From NCBI GenBank assembly GCA_017450125.1, contig JAFSWZ010000027.1, forward strand, positions 1 to 64,000: a DNA stretch of 64,000 nucleotides, in the 5' to 3' direction. The notes below the pieces were generated by a model, which saw nothing but the letters and a program-made list of their open reading frames with translations, had not been told where the DNA came from and made no database searches. Source of the stretch: Synergistaceae bacterium. GTDB taxonomy: Bacteria; Synergistota; Synergistia; Synergistales; Aminobacteriaceae. Of this stretch, positions 27,726 to 36,509 are shown piece by piece; positions within the stretch are counted from its first letter, which is position 1, and every line of letters starts with the position of its first letter. A program made the translations under genes and the position numbers.

Positions 27726-28409
27726 TTATGTTCTTCCGCCGTTCCACAAGTCTTCAAGCCGCACGAAAGTATAGCCTCTCCTTTGCAGTCCTTCTACGAT
27801 TTCCGGCAGAGCGTCTACTGTGTTGGGCATTCCCGAATGCATGAGCACGACATCTCCCGGCCGTGCACTCCCGAGAACGAGGCGCACAATCTCTTCTTTG
27901 GGACGGCCGGTGTAGTCTGCGGTGTTGAGGCTCCACAGTCCGAGCTTAAGGTTCTTGCGGCGCATTGCGTTGAAGATCCGCAGATTCCAGCCTCCTCCGG
28001 GCGGACGGAGAAAACGCGTCTTCCTGATGCCGAGCTCCTCGAGAACGTCGTCGCACCTCTTGGCCTGAAGCGCAATGTGGTCAACAGACGGGTCTTGGTA
28101 CAGTCGCGGGTGGGTGTAGGTGTGGTTGGCGAGTTCGTGCCCGGCGTTGTGCAGGAGGAGCGTAACCCTGCCGAAACGCTGTGCGAATTTCCCGACGACG
28201 AAGAAGGTGGCTTTGACGTTGTAGGGTTCTAGTGCGGCGATAATCTCCTGCATTCCTGTTTCACGCGGGCCGTCGTCGAAGGTCAGGACGATTTCTCGGA
28301 CGAACGGGTCTCCTGATGCGATGCCGTATTTGTGCCGTTCGCTGGAGAGAGGGCCCCACTCGATGAAGAGGAAAACAGCCAGCGATAAGAGCAATAATCT
28401 CCGAAGCAT
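27726..28409 (-). CDS. Polysaccharide deacetylase (NodB domain), membrane-anchored or exported
   Basis: The start at 28409 follows AGGAGA by 5 bases and gives a 227-residue protein with a signal anchor (LRRLLLLSLAVFLFIEW). The NodB/CE4 motifs are complete: TFDDGP (catalytic and metal Asp), NHTYTHP (metal His), RPPGGGW and VLMHSG. Such enzymes deacetylate N-acetylated cell-wall or surface glycans in the periplasm. It is a stand-alone gene between flagellin and metQ, convergent with neither. Confidence 0.9.
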   Translation of the reverse strand: MLRRLLLLSLAVFLFIEWGPLSSERHKYGIASGDPFVREIVLTFDDGPRETGMQEIIAALEPYNVKATFFVVGKFAQRFGRVTLLLHNAGHELANHTYTHPRLYQDPSVDHIALQAKRCDDVLEELGIRKTRFLRPPGGGWNLRIFNAMRRKNLKLGLWSLNTADYTGRPKEEIVRLVLGSARPGDVVLMHSGMPNTVDALPEIVEGLQRRGYTFVRLEDLWNGGRT

Positions 28410-28458
28410 AAAATTCTCCTGTCCAAAATTTATGATGAAGTGATTATAGCAGAGGAGC

Positions 28459-28492
28459 AAAAAATTACCCCCCAGCCTTCAAGACTGAGGGG
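28459..28492 (-). terminator. Intrinsic terminator of the metNIQ operon
   Basis: Minus-strand stem CCCCTCAG / CTGGGGGG with a T-G wobble, 9-base loop, then TAATTTTTT. It lies 16 bases after the metQ stop. Confidence 0.8.
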
Positions 28493-28507
28493 CAGAGAAA
28501 ATCTCCG

Positions 28508-29335
28508 TTACTTCATGAACGGCACAAGCAGTCCTTCATCCCAGCCCACAGGCCTGAAGAATCCGCCGTACAGTTTTGCTAAATGCGCCTTCATTGCCTC
28601 GCTCTGGTACGCGTCGACAACTTTGGTGTACGTTGCTAGTTTCTCCGGGTCCTCAAGGTCAGCAGTACGTGCCGCGATTAAGTTCCAGTACTCCTGCTCG
28701 CGCGCCTGATCCGCGTAAACTGCATCGCTCGCCTTCAGTCCGTAGTCCAGCGCGTAAGTGTCGTTGATTACGCCCGCCGCAATGTCCGGCAGTGCTGAAG
28801 GTATCGTGTTCGCCGCGAGCTCCTGAATCGTAATCTTCTTGCTGTAGCTGGCGATGTCCTCCTTCGTCGGGTTGAAGCCCGCTCCCTCGCGCAGAGTGAT
28901 AAGCCCGCTCGTGGCCAAGACCTTGATTGCGCGTCCGCCGTTCGTCGGGTCATTGGGGATTGCGATTACGTCGCCGTCCTTGATCTCGTCTAGGCTCTTA
29001 ATCTTGATTGAGTACAGGTTCAGCGGAACAACGAACGTGTTGGCAATGTTCGTGAGCTTGTAGCCCCTGCTCTCCAGCTCGTCGGCAAAGTATATCCTGT
29101 GCTGGAATCCGTTGAGGTCAATATCCCCGTCAGCAAGTGCACGGTTCGGCGTAACGTAGTCCGTGAACTGTATCACCTCAAGGGTAATGCCCTCCTTCGC
29201 GAGAGCTTCCTTGACGGGTGCCCACATCTCATCGTAGACGCTGCCGGTAACCCCCAGCCTCACCGTAACCGCCGCCGATGCACTGAGTGCCAGAGCCAGC
29301 ACAAGCGCGAACGCCACAACTAACTTCTTCGTCAT
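28508..29335 (-). CDS. metQ: Methionine ABC transporter substrate-binding protein MetQ (NlpA family)
   Basis: Periplasmic binding protein of the MetNIQ importer. The start at 29335 follows AAAGGAAG and yields a classical signal peptide ending in SASA-AV. Family motifs include LGVTGSVYDEMW, VIQFTDYVTPNRALADGDIDLNGFQH, IAIPNDPTNGGRA and the C-terminal GGFFRP. Unlike many NlpA proteins it has no lipobox cysteine, so it is probably soluble. Last gene of metNIQ. Confidence 0.9.
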   Translation of the reverse strand: MTKKLVVAFALVLALALSASAAVTVRLGVTGSVYDEMWAPVKEALAKEGITLEVIQFTDYVTPNRALADGDIDLNGFQHRIYFADELESRGYKLTNIANTFVVPLNLYSIKIKSLDEIKDGDVIAIPNDPTNGGRAIKVLATSGLITLREGAGFNPTKEDIASYSKKITIQELAANTIPSALPDIAAGVINDTYALDYGLKASDAVYADQAREQEYWNLIAARTADLEDPEKLATYTKVVDAYQSEAMKAHLAKLYGGFFRPVGWDEGLLVPFMK

Positions 29336-29390
29336 AACAACATACTTCCTTTCACGAAAATATCTATCTACAAACCGAAGGCTGAAACCC

Positions 29391-30068
29391 TCAGTGTGTA
29401 TTCTTCCTCGCAAAGTACTCCCCTAACCACTGCACAACGCTGACTCCAGCGACAAGCACGCCCACAACTACCCACGTAATGTCCTGCATGTTCCTGTCAT
29501 GCCCGTAACGTATCGCGAAGTCTCCGAGCCCTCCTGCACCTACAGCACCGGCCATAGCGGTTAATCCCAGAAGGCTTATGATTGTGATTGTGATTGCACG
29601 GATTATCGGCGCAAGGCTCTCGCGCAGATACACCCTGAATATCACCTCGAACGGGCTCGATCCCATCGACAGCGCAGCCTCAACAAGCCCCTTGTCTGTC
29701 TGTGCAAGCGCGCTCTCAACCTGACGCGAGAAGAACGGCGTTGCTCCGAACACCAGAGGTACGATAACACCTCTCACGTAAATTGCTGTGCCCATTATTG
29801 CACGCGACAACGGCATTAATGCGGTAAGCAGTATGATGAACGGTATCGACCTGAACAGGTTAATGATCTTGTCGAGCACCTGATACACAGGACGGTTCTC
29901 CATTATGCCGCCGGGTTTCGTTACGGTCAAGATTATTCCGAACACCAGCCCGAACACGAAGATGATTGCTCCCGACCAGACTTCCATCAAGAGAGTATCT
30001 CCGCAGGCCTTCCAGAACTCGGGAAGCCTCCTCATGAGATTCGGAAGCCATCTGCTAAGCTCCTGCAT
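29391..30068 (-). CDS. metI: Methionine ABC transporter permease MetI
   Basis: A 225-residue inner-membrane permease with five to six hydrophobic segments. Contains the RSIPFIILLTALMP region and an EAA-type loop (LVEAALSMGSSPFEVIFRVY), which contacts the ATPase. The terminal AGAVGAGGLGDFAIRYGH is typical of MetI. It overlaps metN by 14 bases. Confidence 0.93.
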   Translation of the reverse strand: MQELSRWLPNLMRRLPEFWKACGDTLLMEVWSGAIIFVFGLVFGIILTVTKPGGIMENRPVYQVLDKIINLFRSIPFIILLTALMPLSRAIMGTAIYVRGVIVPLVFGATPFFSRQVESALAQTDKGLVEAALSMGSSPFEVIFRVYLRESLAPIIRAITITIISLLGLTAMAGAVGAGGLGDFAIRYGHDRNMQDITWVVVGVLVAGVSVVQWLGEYFARKNTH

Positions 30069-31095
30069 CCTGAATCACCTCCACACGTATATTCTTGCTC
30101 CTGTAGTACTCTATTGCACGGTTGATGTTCTCTCTCGGCCCGCTGAAGATTACGACCGTCCCGCCGACCATTGAGCCCGCGACAATCTCGACATCCGCAA
30201 GCACAATGTTTATCACCACGTCGAACGCCCTCGACGCGTAGGAGATCAGCGGCTCCGACACGTCCGCGTAAACGTAAACCAGCCGTGCCATGAGTTCGCC
30301 GGGCTTGAGCTGGACTATCGGGGACTCGTCGCGTATCAGCGTCTCAATCTTCGAGAGGTTGGAGGTTGTGCGCACAAAGTTTCGGGTAACGGGATGCTTC
30401 GGCGAGGAGAAAATCTCGAACACGTCGCCGCTCTCTATAACTTTCCCTGCATCCATCACGGCAGCTTTCAGGCAAATGTTCTTGACGACTTCCATCTCGT
30501 GCGTAATCACAACGATTGTCAGGCCAAGTTTGCGGTTCAGATCCTTCAAGAGCTGGAGGATTGCGCCGGTGGTCTGCGGGTCTAACGCGCTTGTAGCTTC
30601 GTCGCAGAGGAGTATTCCCGGGTCATTGGCGAGTGCACGTGCGATTGCGACTCTCTGCTTCTGCCCGCCGGAAAGCTCTGACGGGTAAGCGTTCTCCTTG
30701 TCGGGAATGTCTACCAGTGCCAGAAGCTCCCGTACCCGTGCCTTCATTGCGTCCTTAGTCATTCCGCGCAGGGGGTAAGCTACGTTCTGCATGACCGTGC
30801 GCGACGGCATAAGGTTGAACTGCTGGAATATCATTCCGATTTTCGTGCGTGCCTTGTAGAGTTCCTTCGGCTTCAGCTTCGTCATCTCTACGCCGTCAAT
30901 CCTCACGCTCCCGGAGTCCGGCCGTTCGAGGAGGTTGATGCACCGCACAAGCGTAGACTTCCCTGCGCCGGAGAAGCCGATTATCCCGAAGATGTCTCCG
31001 TCGTTAATCGTCAGCGATACGTCATTGACCGCGTGAATGGCTGTATCCTTCCTGTCGGCGTTGAAGCTCTTAACAATGTGTTCAAGTTCAATCAA
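30055..31095 (-). CDS. metN: Methionine ABC transporter ATP-binding protein MetN
   Basis: ATPase subunit of the D/L-methionine importer. Starts at TTG 11 bases after AGGAGG. It has Walker A GFSGAGKST, the signature LSGGQKQR, Walker B ILLCDEATSALD and the switch His in VVITHEM. Residues from about 265 form the C-terminal NIL domain, which binds methionine and inhibits transport. Expression is probably controlled by the leader peptide and attenuator at 31121-31255. Confidence 0.95.
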   Translation of the reverse strand: MIELEHIVKSFNADRKDTAIHAVNDVSLTINDGDIFGIIGFSGAGKSTLVRCINLLERPDSGSVRIDGVEMTKLKPKELYKARTKIGMIFQQFNLMPSRTVMQNVAYPLRGMTKDAMKARVRELLALVDIPDKENAYPSELSGGQKQRVAIARALANDPGILLCDEATSALDPQTTGAILQLLKDLNRKLGLTIVVITHEMEVVKNICLKAAVMDAGKVIESGDVFEIFSSPKHPVTRNFVRTTSNLSKIETLIRDESPIVQLKPGELMARLVYVYADVSEPLISYASRAFDVVINIVLADVEIVAGSMVGGTVVIFSGPRENINRAIEYYRSKNIRVEVIQDAGA

Positions 31096-31120
31096 TCGTT
31101 CTCATTCCTCCTGCATATAA

Positions 31121-31217
31121 CAAAAGCGGGAAGCCGTTTCGTGTACGTACTCCCCGCGTCATTATCTCTTCAGCGAACAGCACGACAAACTATGTGCCTT
31201 CACACATCATCATGCTG
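31121..31217 (-). promoter_or_regulatory. Candidate methionine-responsive transcription attenuator upstream of metN
   Basis: Three mutually exclusive minus-strand structures can be drawn. A pause hairpin pairs CAGCATGA (31217-31210) with TCGTGCTG (31185-31178), with an inner ATGTG/CACAT stem; its first arm contains the Met codons of the leader. A terminator pairs GCGGGGAG (31157-31150) with CTTCCCGC (31133-31126), then TTTTG. An antiterminator could pair GTTTgtCGTG (31190-31181) with CACGAAAC (31143-31136). This matches classical ribosome-controlled attenuation. No SAM riboswitch or T-box motif was seen. Pairings were made by eye. Confidence 0.65.
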
Positions 31218-31255
31218 GTAATAATTATGCTGTCAGAAAAATTATTGTTAGCCAT
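31190..31255 (-). CDS. Putative metNIQ leader peptide with three consecutive Met codons
   Basis: A 21-codon frame starts 9 bases after the -10 box and ends in TAG. It begins MANNNFSDS and contains SMMMCEG, so codons 15-18 are Met-Met-Met-Cys. The predicted transcription start is only a few bases before the ATG, so it would be translated as a nearly leaderless message with no ribosome site. A run of the regulated amino acid before a terminator and the cognate transporter is the hallmark of an attenuation leader. Chance occurrence cannot be excluded without comparison. Confidence 0.65.
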   Translation of the reverse strand: MANNNFSDSIIITSMMMCEGT

Positions 31256-31264
31256 AGTGCGGAA

Positions 31265-31294
31265 ATTATATGCCCCGCAAAGCCTGAGTGTCAA
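31265..31294 (-). promoter_or_regulatory. Strong sigma-70-type promoter for metNIQ
   Basis: Minus strand: perfect TTGACA (31294-31289), 18-base spacer, perfect TATAAT (31270-31265). The -35 overlaps the stop codon of the upstream restriction-modification gene. Confidence 0.88.
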
Positions 31295-34056
31295 GATTTG
31301 TCTTTCTTCGCCTCCCGGTACATCCTGAACAGCTCCGCCGCAATATCCTCCTCGCTCCTGTCCTTCGCCCACCCGTACGCCGCACACACCGCCGCATCAT
31401 TCGCACGGTGCGCCTCACGCAGGGCCAGCGGCATCGCGTTGTCCGTGTACAGCTCCGCAAAACTGCACTCAGGGTTCAGGGCCCGCGCGTCCAGAATCGC
31501 CTGCGCAGTCCGCTCTATCCTCGCGCGCTGCTTCTTCGTCGGTGAAGGCCAGCAGAACGTGTTGTACACCACTCTTGTACTGTACCTGTAACCTATTCCC
31601 AGCCTTCCGCAGACTCTCCTGACCCACGCCATATGTACCCTGCTCGTCAGGACTCCGAAATGATACAGCGTTGCATCAGGTATCATGTACAAAGTGTTAC
31701 CTGGTATTACTTCAGCAGGAAGCCAGCCGAAGGGAATATAGCTCCTCTTATCCGATGACACCTGAGGAATTGCAAGATAGTTTTTCGTGGCGTAACGTAT
31801 CTCACTGAACAGCGCGGGTGTCTCTGCCTGCTTCCTCGTTGCGGCTCTTGCGCTCTCAAGCCTGAACTGTTTAACCCTCTCTATCCTCTCCATTACGCGC
31901 GGACATTTCGTGATGATACTCGGGCTTGCATCAACCAGCCACAAGCAGTATCTCGGCACTCTCTGTATGAAGTCAACTCCCATCATGAACGGACGAATCA
32001 ATTTCTCGGCGAGCGGGTCAGTCCTCAAAAGCTCGTCTCTCTCTTCAGCAGTCATGAGGAGATTTCCATCATCACGCGGAAGGCCTCCTATTAACGTTCT
32101 CGGGGTATCCTCCCTCATCGGCTCGGGCTGGGGCTCCGCAAACTCGTTAGGCCCGGGCACAAGGTAGAAGTTTATGTTGTCCACAAGCCGCACTTTCCCG
32201 CCGGTAATCAGCTTCTTCTTCACGCCCGGCTTCTCTCCCCAGCTGAACCCTATCACTACGCAGTGAACCTGTGCCTTCTCCTCCGCCTCGCTGTCCCACT
32301 TGAAGGCCGTGTGCGCAAAGTCGATGAATATCCTGAACCCGAAGTGCAGGGGCTTGAAGACTGTGCTGACAAGTTCGCCCTGAGTGATTGAGTTCGTCGA
32401 GACGAAGGCCGCCCGCGCCTTTGTGCCGCACAGGAACTCCGAAGCCTTGTAGTACCAGCACGCAACGTAATCGAGTTTCCCCGCCAGCTTTCCGTCCTTG
32501 TAGAGCGAGGCAATCTCCTGCTTCTGTTCCTTCGACTGTGAAGGGTAGCCCAGATACGGAGGGTTGCCGATAACGCAGAGATTTTCGTCAGGCGTGATGA
32601 CTTCGCGCCAGTCTGTGAGGACGGAATTTGCCTCAATGATGCGGTTGTAGGTTTTGAGGGGCAGGATGTCTTCGTAGAGCTGAACGATGGATTTGGTCTC
32701 GTTGAACATCTGAGTTTCGGCGATCCACAGGGCAGTACGCGCGACGTGGACGGCGAAATCATTAATCTCTATCCCGTAGAATTGCGAGATGGAGACCTGC
32801 ACGGGGGTTTCTTCCTGCGAGAACGCAAAGGAGATCTGTCCGCGCGTAAGTTCCTGAATGATTCTGTTCTCGAGGCGGCGCAGTGAAAGATACGTTTCTG
32901 TGAGGAAGTTTCCTGAGCCGCAGGCCGGGTCGAAGAATCTCAGAGTGCCGAGCTTCTTCTGGAACTTCCGCAGGTTCTGCGTTCTGGACTTGTCGGGAGG
33001 AGCTGAGGTTATCTCCTCAAACTCAGCGTTGAGGCCGTCCATGAAGAGCGGGTCAATCACCTTGTGGATGTTCTCTATCGACGTGTAATGCATCCCTCCG
33101 CTGTGGCGGGTCTTGGGGTTGAGGGTTGACTCGAAGACTGCACCGAAAATCGTCGGGGAAATTCCCGCCCAGTTGAAGCCCTCGCTCATCTCCTCGAGGA
33201 TTATCCTTAACGGCTCTCCGTCGAGCTGGGGTATCTCTATGTCCGCTTCCTCGAACAGCCCGCCGTTGACGTACGGGAACGCCTGAAGGTCTGCCTCGAG
33301 GTACGGGTCTCTGTTCTCCGGCTTCCTGCTCAGGACGGCGAAGAGCTCCCGCAGTGAGTTCCGTGCTGAGTTTCTGCGTGAGGCTAAGTAGTCGTGAAAC
33401 TGTTTCGGCGCGAAGAGTCCCGAGTCCTCAGCGTAGAGCAGGAAGACGACTCTGACGCAGAAGATGTTTAGGCTCCGCTGTGATGCTTTGCCGTCGGGGT
33501 CAACGTAGCGCGTGAGGAGTGAGTCATAGAGTTTTCCGACGAGTTCGCCGGCTTTCACGGAGACTTCGAGCTCGCGGATTTCTTTGGGGCTTGAGGCTTT
33601 GCTGTCTACGAGGAATGCCAGCTTGTTTGCTTCGCGGCCAAGATTCTCGAGCAGTATGATTTCCGGCTCTGCTCTGGGTGTCTCCATGTCGTGGACTCTG
33701 AACTCCCGGAAGTTGCAGACCACGATGAACCTTCCGCGCTGTGATGCCGGTAACCAGTCGTAATATCTCTTGGCCTGCCCGAACGGAGTAATTACCGTGC
33801 CGTCTGACTGCGTCTGTGGCTTGTCGAGGTCAATGCTCCGCGATTTCTGCTCGATTATGATTCGTGTTGAGGGTATGTAGCCGTCGATGAAGCTGACGTG
33901 AGAGAGCTCCACCCTCTTCTGAAACTCTATCATTTCGCCGGGGTTCTGAGTGTCCGACAGACAGCCGAGCAGTTCGAGCCAGAAAGTCTGCGTATCGCTC
34001 AACTCGTCGCCTCTGTCCTTCCAGCGCATGATGAAATCATTGATGTTGTTAGTCAT
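31291..34056 (-). CDS. MmeI-like type IIL restriction-modification enzyme
   Basis: A 921-residue single-chain enzyme combining nuclease and N6-adenine methyltransferase. The N-terminal PD-(D/E)XK nuclease reads Asp58, then EQK at 69-71, like the D-x-ExK site of MmeI. The methyltransferase has FDPACGSGNFL (SAM site) and catalytic NPPYLGYP. Target-recognition and C-terminal helical regions follow (about 600-921). The start at 34056 fits the family's N-terminus, but no ribosome site is visible and it lies 6 bases past the T-run of the pckA terminator. No separate specificity or methylase gene is needed. All active-site residues look intact. Confidence 0.85.
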   Translation of the reverse strand: MTNNINDFIMRWKDRGDELSDTQTFWLELLGCLSDTQNPGEMIEFQKRVELSHVSFIDGYIPSTRIIIEQKSRSIDLDKPQTQSDGTVITPFGQAKRYYDWLPASQRGRFIVVCNFREFRVHDMETPRAEPEIILLENLGREANKLAFLVDSKASSPKEIRELEVSVKAGELVGKLYDSLLTRYVDPDGKASQRSLNIFCVRVVFLLYAEDSGLFAPKQFHDYLASRRNSARNSLRELFAVLSRKPENRDPYLEADLQAFPYVNGGLFEEADIEIPQLDGEPLRIILEEMSEGFNWAGISPTIFGAVFESTLNPKTRHSGGMHYTSIENIHKVIDPLFMDGLNAEFEEITSAPPDKSRTQNLRKFQKKLGTLRFFDPACGSGNFLTETYLSLRRLENRIIQELTRGQISFAFSQEETPVQVSISQFYGIEINDFAVHVARTALWIAETQMFNETKSIVQLYEDILPLKTYNRIIEANSVLTDWREVITPDENLCVIGNPPYLGYPSQSKEQKQEIASLYKDGKLAGKLDYVACWYYKASEFLCGTKARAAFVSTNSITQGELVSTVFKPLHFGFRIFIDFAHTAFKWDSEAEEKAQVHCVVIGFSWGEKPGVKKKLITGGKVRLVDNINFYLVPGPNEFAEPQPEPMREDTPRTLIGGLPRDDGNLLMTAEERDELLRTDPLAEKLIRPFMMGVDFIQRVPRYCLWLVDASPSIITKCPRVMERIERVKQFRLESARAATRKQAETPALFSEIRYATKNYLAIPQVSSDKRSYIPFGWLPAEVIPGNTLYMIPDATLYHFGVLTSRVHMAWVRRVCGRLGIGYRYSTRVVYNTFCWPSPTKKQRARIERTAQAILDARALNPECSFAELYTDNAMPLALREAHRANDAAVCAAYGWAKDRSEEDIAAELFRMYREAKKDKS

Positions 34057-34061
34057 GGCAA

Positions 34062-34093
34062 GAAAAAAAGCGGCATCCCGCAAAGGACACCGC
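34062..34093 (-). terminator. Intrinsic terminator of pckA
   Basis: Minus-strand stem GCGGTGTCC / GGATGCCGC (two wobble pairs), 6-base loop, then seven T. Confidence 0.85.
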
Positions 34094-34111
34094 AGAAAAT
34101 TATTGCTGTCT

Positions 34112-35788
34112 CTAGCCTATCTCGGCAATGAGCTTCTCGACTGCCTCGCGTGCATCGTCAGGAAGCCTGTCGATTCCGCCGCGCTCAGTCTCTCTGCTCT
34201 TGATGAAGTTCAGCCTGTCCTGGAATCTCTTCTTGAGCTGAGTCCTGTACTCGTCGTTCTTCAGGTCAGCGTCGAAGCCCGGAATCGCCATCGTCTTGAT
34301 GCCGGTCAGGTTGCCGAACGGAGTCCACTGCGCCGTGCCCTCAACGATGCGCTCAATGATCATGAGGGTGTTCTCCTTGCCTACGGGCTTGCCCATGAAG
34401 CTGCCGGTGTTGAGGATGTAGCAGTCAACGCCGTCGGAGATGAGAGCCTTGAACCTCTCGTAGTCCATGCTGAGCGGGTAAGTCCTGAACGGGTTGGCGT
34501 AGGGTTCGCAGACCAGTGCGTCAGGGTCAACGCCGGGTGCGAGGTTCTCTGCGCTGGTTCTCTTTGTCGCGAGCGTTGCGCCGAGAACGGAAGCCAGCGA
34601 CGGGCCTTCGAGTTTCAGCACGGGCGGGAGCGTCGGGTCTCTCATGAGCCAGAAGATGGCGTTCAGAGGCTCGTTAATCCTGTCGACTCTGTTAGGCGAC
34701 CACAGGCGGGACTTGATTGCGCGTCCGTTTCCGTTGCGTACGTCCTCAGTTACGGCTATGAGTTTGCCGTCAGGAGTCCTGATGCATCCGCAGTTCTGGA
34801 GCGTCAGAATGTACTTGTTGTCCGGGCAGCCGATGGGGTAATCTGCGACCTTGTCGAAGTACGTCGGCTCGAGGGCGATTGCGTACTTGTCCTTTACGTT
34901 GACGACGAACGCATCATCATGAAGCACCATGACATCATATTTGCCGTCATGCTTTGCGTGTGTGATTGTCGACTTGCCGGAGCCTGACAGACCGAACGCC
35001 GCGACAACGAACTTCCTGCCGCTTCCGTCCTTGAGGGTGTACCTCTTAAGTCCACCGTGGCATGATGCGTAGCCGTTGCGTGCCGCGATGCCCCATGCGA
35101 GGGTCAGAGTGCCCTTCTTCATTTCGCCGAAGTAGCGCAGTCCGAGAACTATTGCGCAGTTCTCTTCGGGCGAGAAGAAAGCGATTCCCAGCGGGAACTG
35201 CTTCTGAAGCTCGGGGTCTCCGTGCGGCCAGTCGGGGTCTGCGACAAAGAAGATGTCTCCGTCGTGGTCGGAAATCTGGCGCGATGCCGCGTAACGCGGT
35301 GCGTAGGCTTCGTTTGCGTACTGGAAGTTAATCATCCAGTTGTACAGGTTGTTCTCGTAGCCTTCAGGAACGATGCAGTGTGCGGAGGTCATGAAGTCTT
35401 CGTCAAGCCCTACGTATGCATCAGCCTGATAGAGCTTGCGATAGCGCATGTTGAAGATTGCCTCGCGGATAATCTTGCAGTACTTGGCCACGTCGACATC
35501 AGGATAGCCGACGATTCTTCTTGCGGCTGCGGTGCGTCCGAAGATTCCGCCGTCGTTGAATAGGAGGACATTCGCGCCCATCGGGAGTCCCTGCGCTTCA
35601 GGCTGGAAGACGGGCATTCCCGTAAGCTCGATTGTGCCGGGCGAGTTCTTTGCGAGGTTGTAGGCCTCGTGGAGGTCCTGTACATGATGGACGTTGTTGC
35701 TGTAGAAGAGGGTCTCGATTGTCGTTCTGGGCTGAGCGTGATAAACCTTCTTGAAGTTTTCAGGATCATAGTAACCGATTGTTGACAT
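34112..35788 (-). CDS. pckA: Phosphoenolpyruvate carboxykinase (ATP)
   Basis: Interconverts oxaloacetate and PEP with ATP/ADP; in fermenters it can run in either direction. The 558-residue protein has the kinase loop GLSGSGKST, the metal and nucleotide region MVLHDDAFVV, and the conserved TSAEN and SFMGKPVGKE-type segments near the C-terminus. It is a member of the divergent ATP-type PEPCK group rather than the GTP enzyme. A TATAAT (minus strand, about 35842-35837) between plsY and pckA may give it its own promoter, although the -35 is poor. Confidence 0.88.
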   Translation of the reverse strand: MSTIGYYDPENFKKVYHAQPRTTIETLFYSNNVHHVQDLHEAYNLAKNSPGTIELTGMPVFQPEAQGLPMGANVLLFNDGGIFGRTAAARRIVGYPDVDVAKYCKIIREAIFNMRYRKLYQADAYVGLDEDFMTSAHCIVPEGYENNLYNWMINFQYANEAYAPRYAASRQISDHDGDIFFVADPDWPHGDPELQKQFPLGIAFFSPEENCAIVLGLRYFGEMKKGTLTLAWGIAARNGYASCHGGLKRYTLKDGSGRKFVVAAFGLSGSGKSTITHAKHDGKYDVMVLHDDAFVVNVKDKYAIALEPTYFDKVADYPIGCPDNKYILTLQNCGCIRTPDGKLIAVTEDVRNGNGRAIKSRLWSPNRVDRINEPLNAIFWLMRDPTLPPVLKLEGPSLASVLGATLATKRTSAENLAPGVDPDALVCEPYANPFRTYPLSMDYERFKALISDGVDCYILNTGSFMGKPVGKENTLMIIERIVEGTAQWTPFGNLTGIKTMAIPGFDADLKNDEYRTQLKKRFQDRLNFIKSRETERGGIDRLPDDAREAVEKLIAEIG

Positions 35789-35854
35789 GCTGAAAATTTC
35801 TGCCCCTTTCGTGAAAGATTGTGTTGGAATGCCGTAATTATAGCACTATACAGA

Positions 35855-36493
35855 TTACTTGAGGCGGTTCTCCGTGCCGTGAATGAGCCTTACGATGTTA
35901 GTGCGATGACGGAACACGCACAGTGCACCCAGAATTGCCGCAATAATCGTAAACTCTTTCGGTGCACCCAGCATCGCGAAGAAGACCGAGATACACACCG
36001 TCGACACCATCGACGCAACGGACACGTACCGCGTCAGCTTCATCAGGGCGAACCAGATTGCCCCGCAGAGCAGGACGACAGCGAAAGACTCATACGGCCA
36101 GATGAAGAACAGTGTCCCGTACGTCGTAGCTATGCCCTTGCCGCCCTTGAACTTCAGCCACACGGGGTAGTTGTGCCCTATCACGACAGCCAGAGCCGCA
36201 ACCGCCATGATGATATTCTGCTGTTCAGCAGGCACAAGGTGCACGGCAAGCAGCAACGCGAACGCTCCCTTGAGCATGTCGACGACTGCAGTGAAACGTG
36301 CCCAGCCGAAACCCATTGCACGTCCTACGTTGGTTGCACCGATTGCTCCGCTGCCGATTGTGCGGATGTCTAGGCCGTCGCGTTTGCCTGTCTCGTCGCG
36401 GTGAAAGAGTTTGGTGATTACGTAGCCGGTCGGAAATGAGCCGATGAGGTACGAAGCTATTGCCCATAGAATTATTGCGCGCATAATATTCAT
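35855..36493 (-). CDS. plsY: Acyl-phosphate:glycerol-3-phosphate acyltransferase PlsY
   Basis: Integral membrane enzyme for the first step of phospholipid synthesis, using acyl-phosphate from PlsX. Shows the three family motifs: SYLIGSFPTGYVI, IRTIGSGAIGATNVGRAMG and GHNYPVWLKFKGGKGIATTYG, the last near residue 120. Six to seven hydrophobic segments in 212 residues. It is 16 bases from the upstream RelA/SpoT-like gene and probably the last gene of the tmcAL-to-plsY run. Confidence 0.95.
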   Translation of the reverse strand: MNIMRAIILWAIASYLIGSFPTGYVITKLFHRDETGKRDGLDIRTIGSGAIGATNVGRAMGFGWARFTAVVDMLKGAFALLLAVHLVPAEQQNIIMAVAALAVVIGHNYPVWLKFKGGKGIATTYGTLFFIWPYESFAVVLLCGAIWFALMKLTRYVSVASMVSTVCISVFFAMLGAPKEFTIIAAILGALCVFRHRTNIVRLIHGTENRLK

Positions 36494-36509
36494 TCCCCCT
36501 ACGGAAAAA

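Noticed and set aside
31096-31290. SAM riboswitch or T-box upstream of metN
   Set aside because: No conserved SAM-I core or T-box sequence was seen; the leader peptide and simple hairpins explain the region better.
31291-34083. Type I HsdM or orphan methylase
   Set aside because: An N-terminal D-x-ExK nuclease site and the 921-residue single-chain layout fit MmeI-like enzymes, and there is no hsdR or hsdS.
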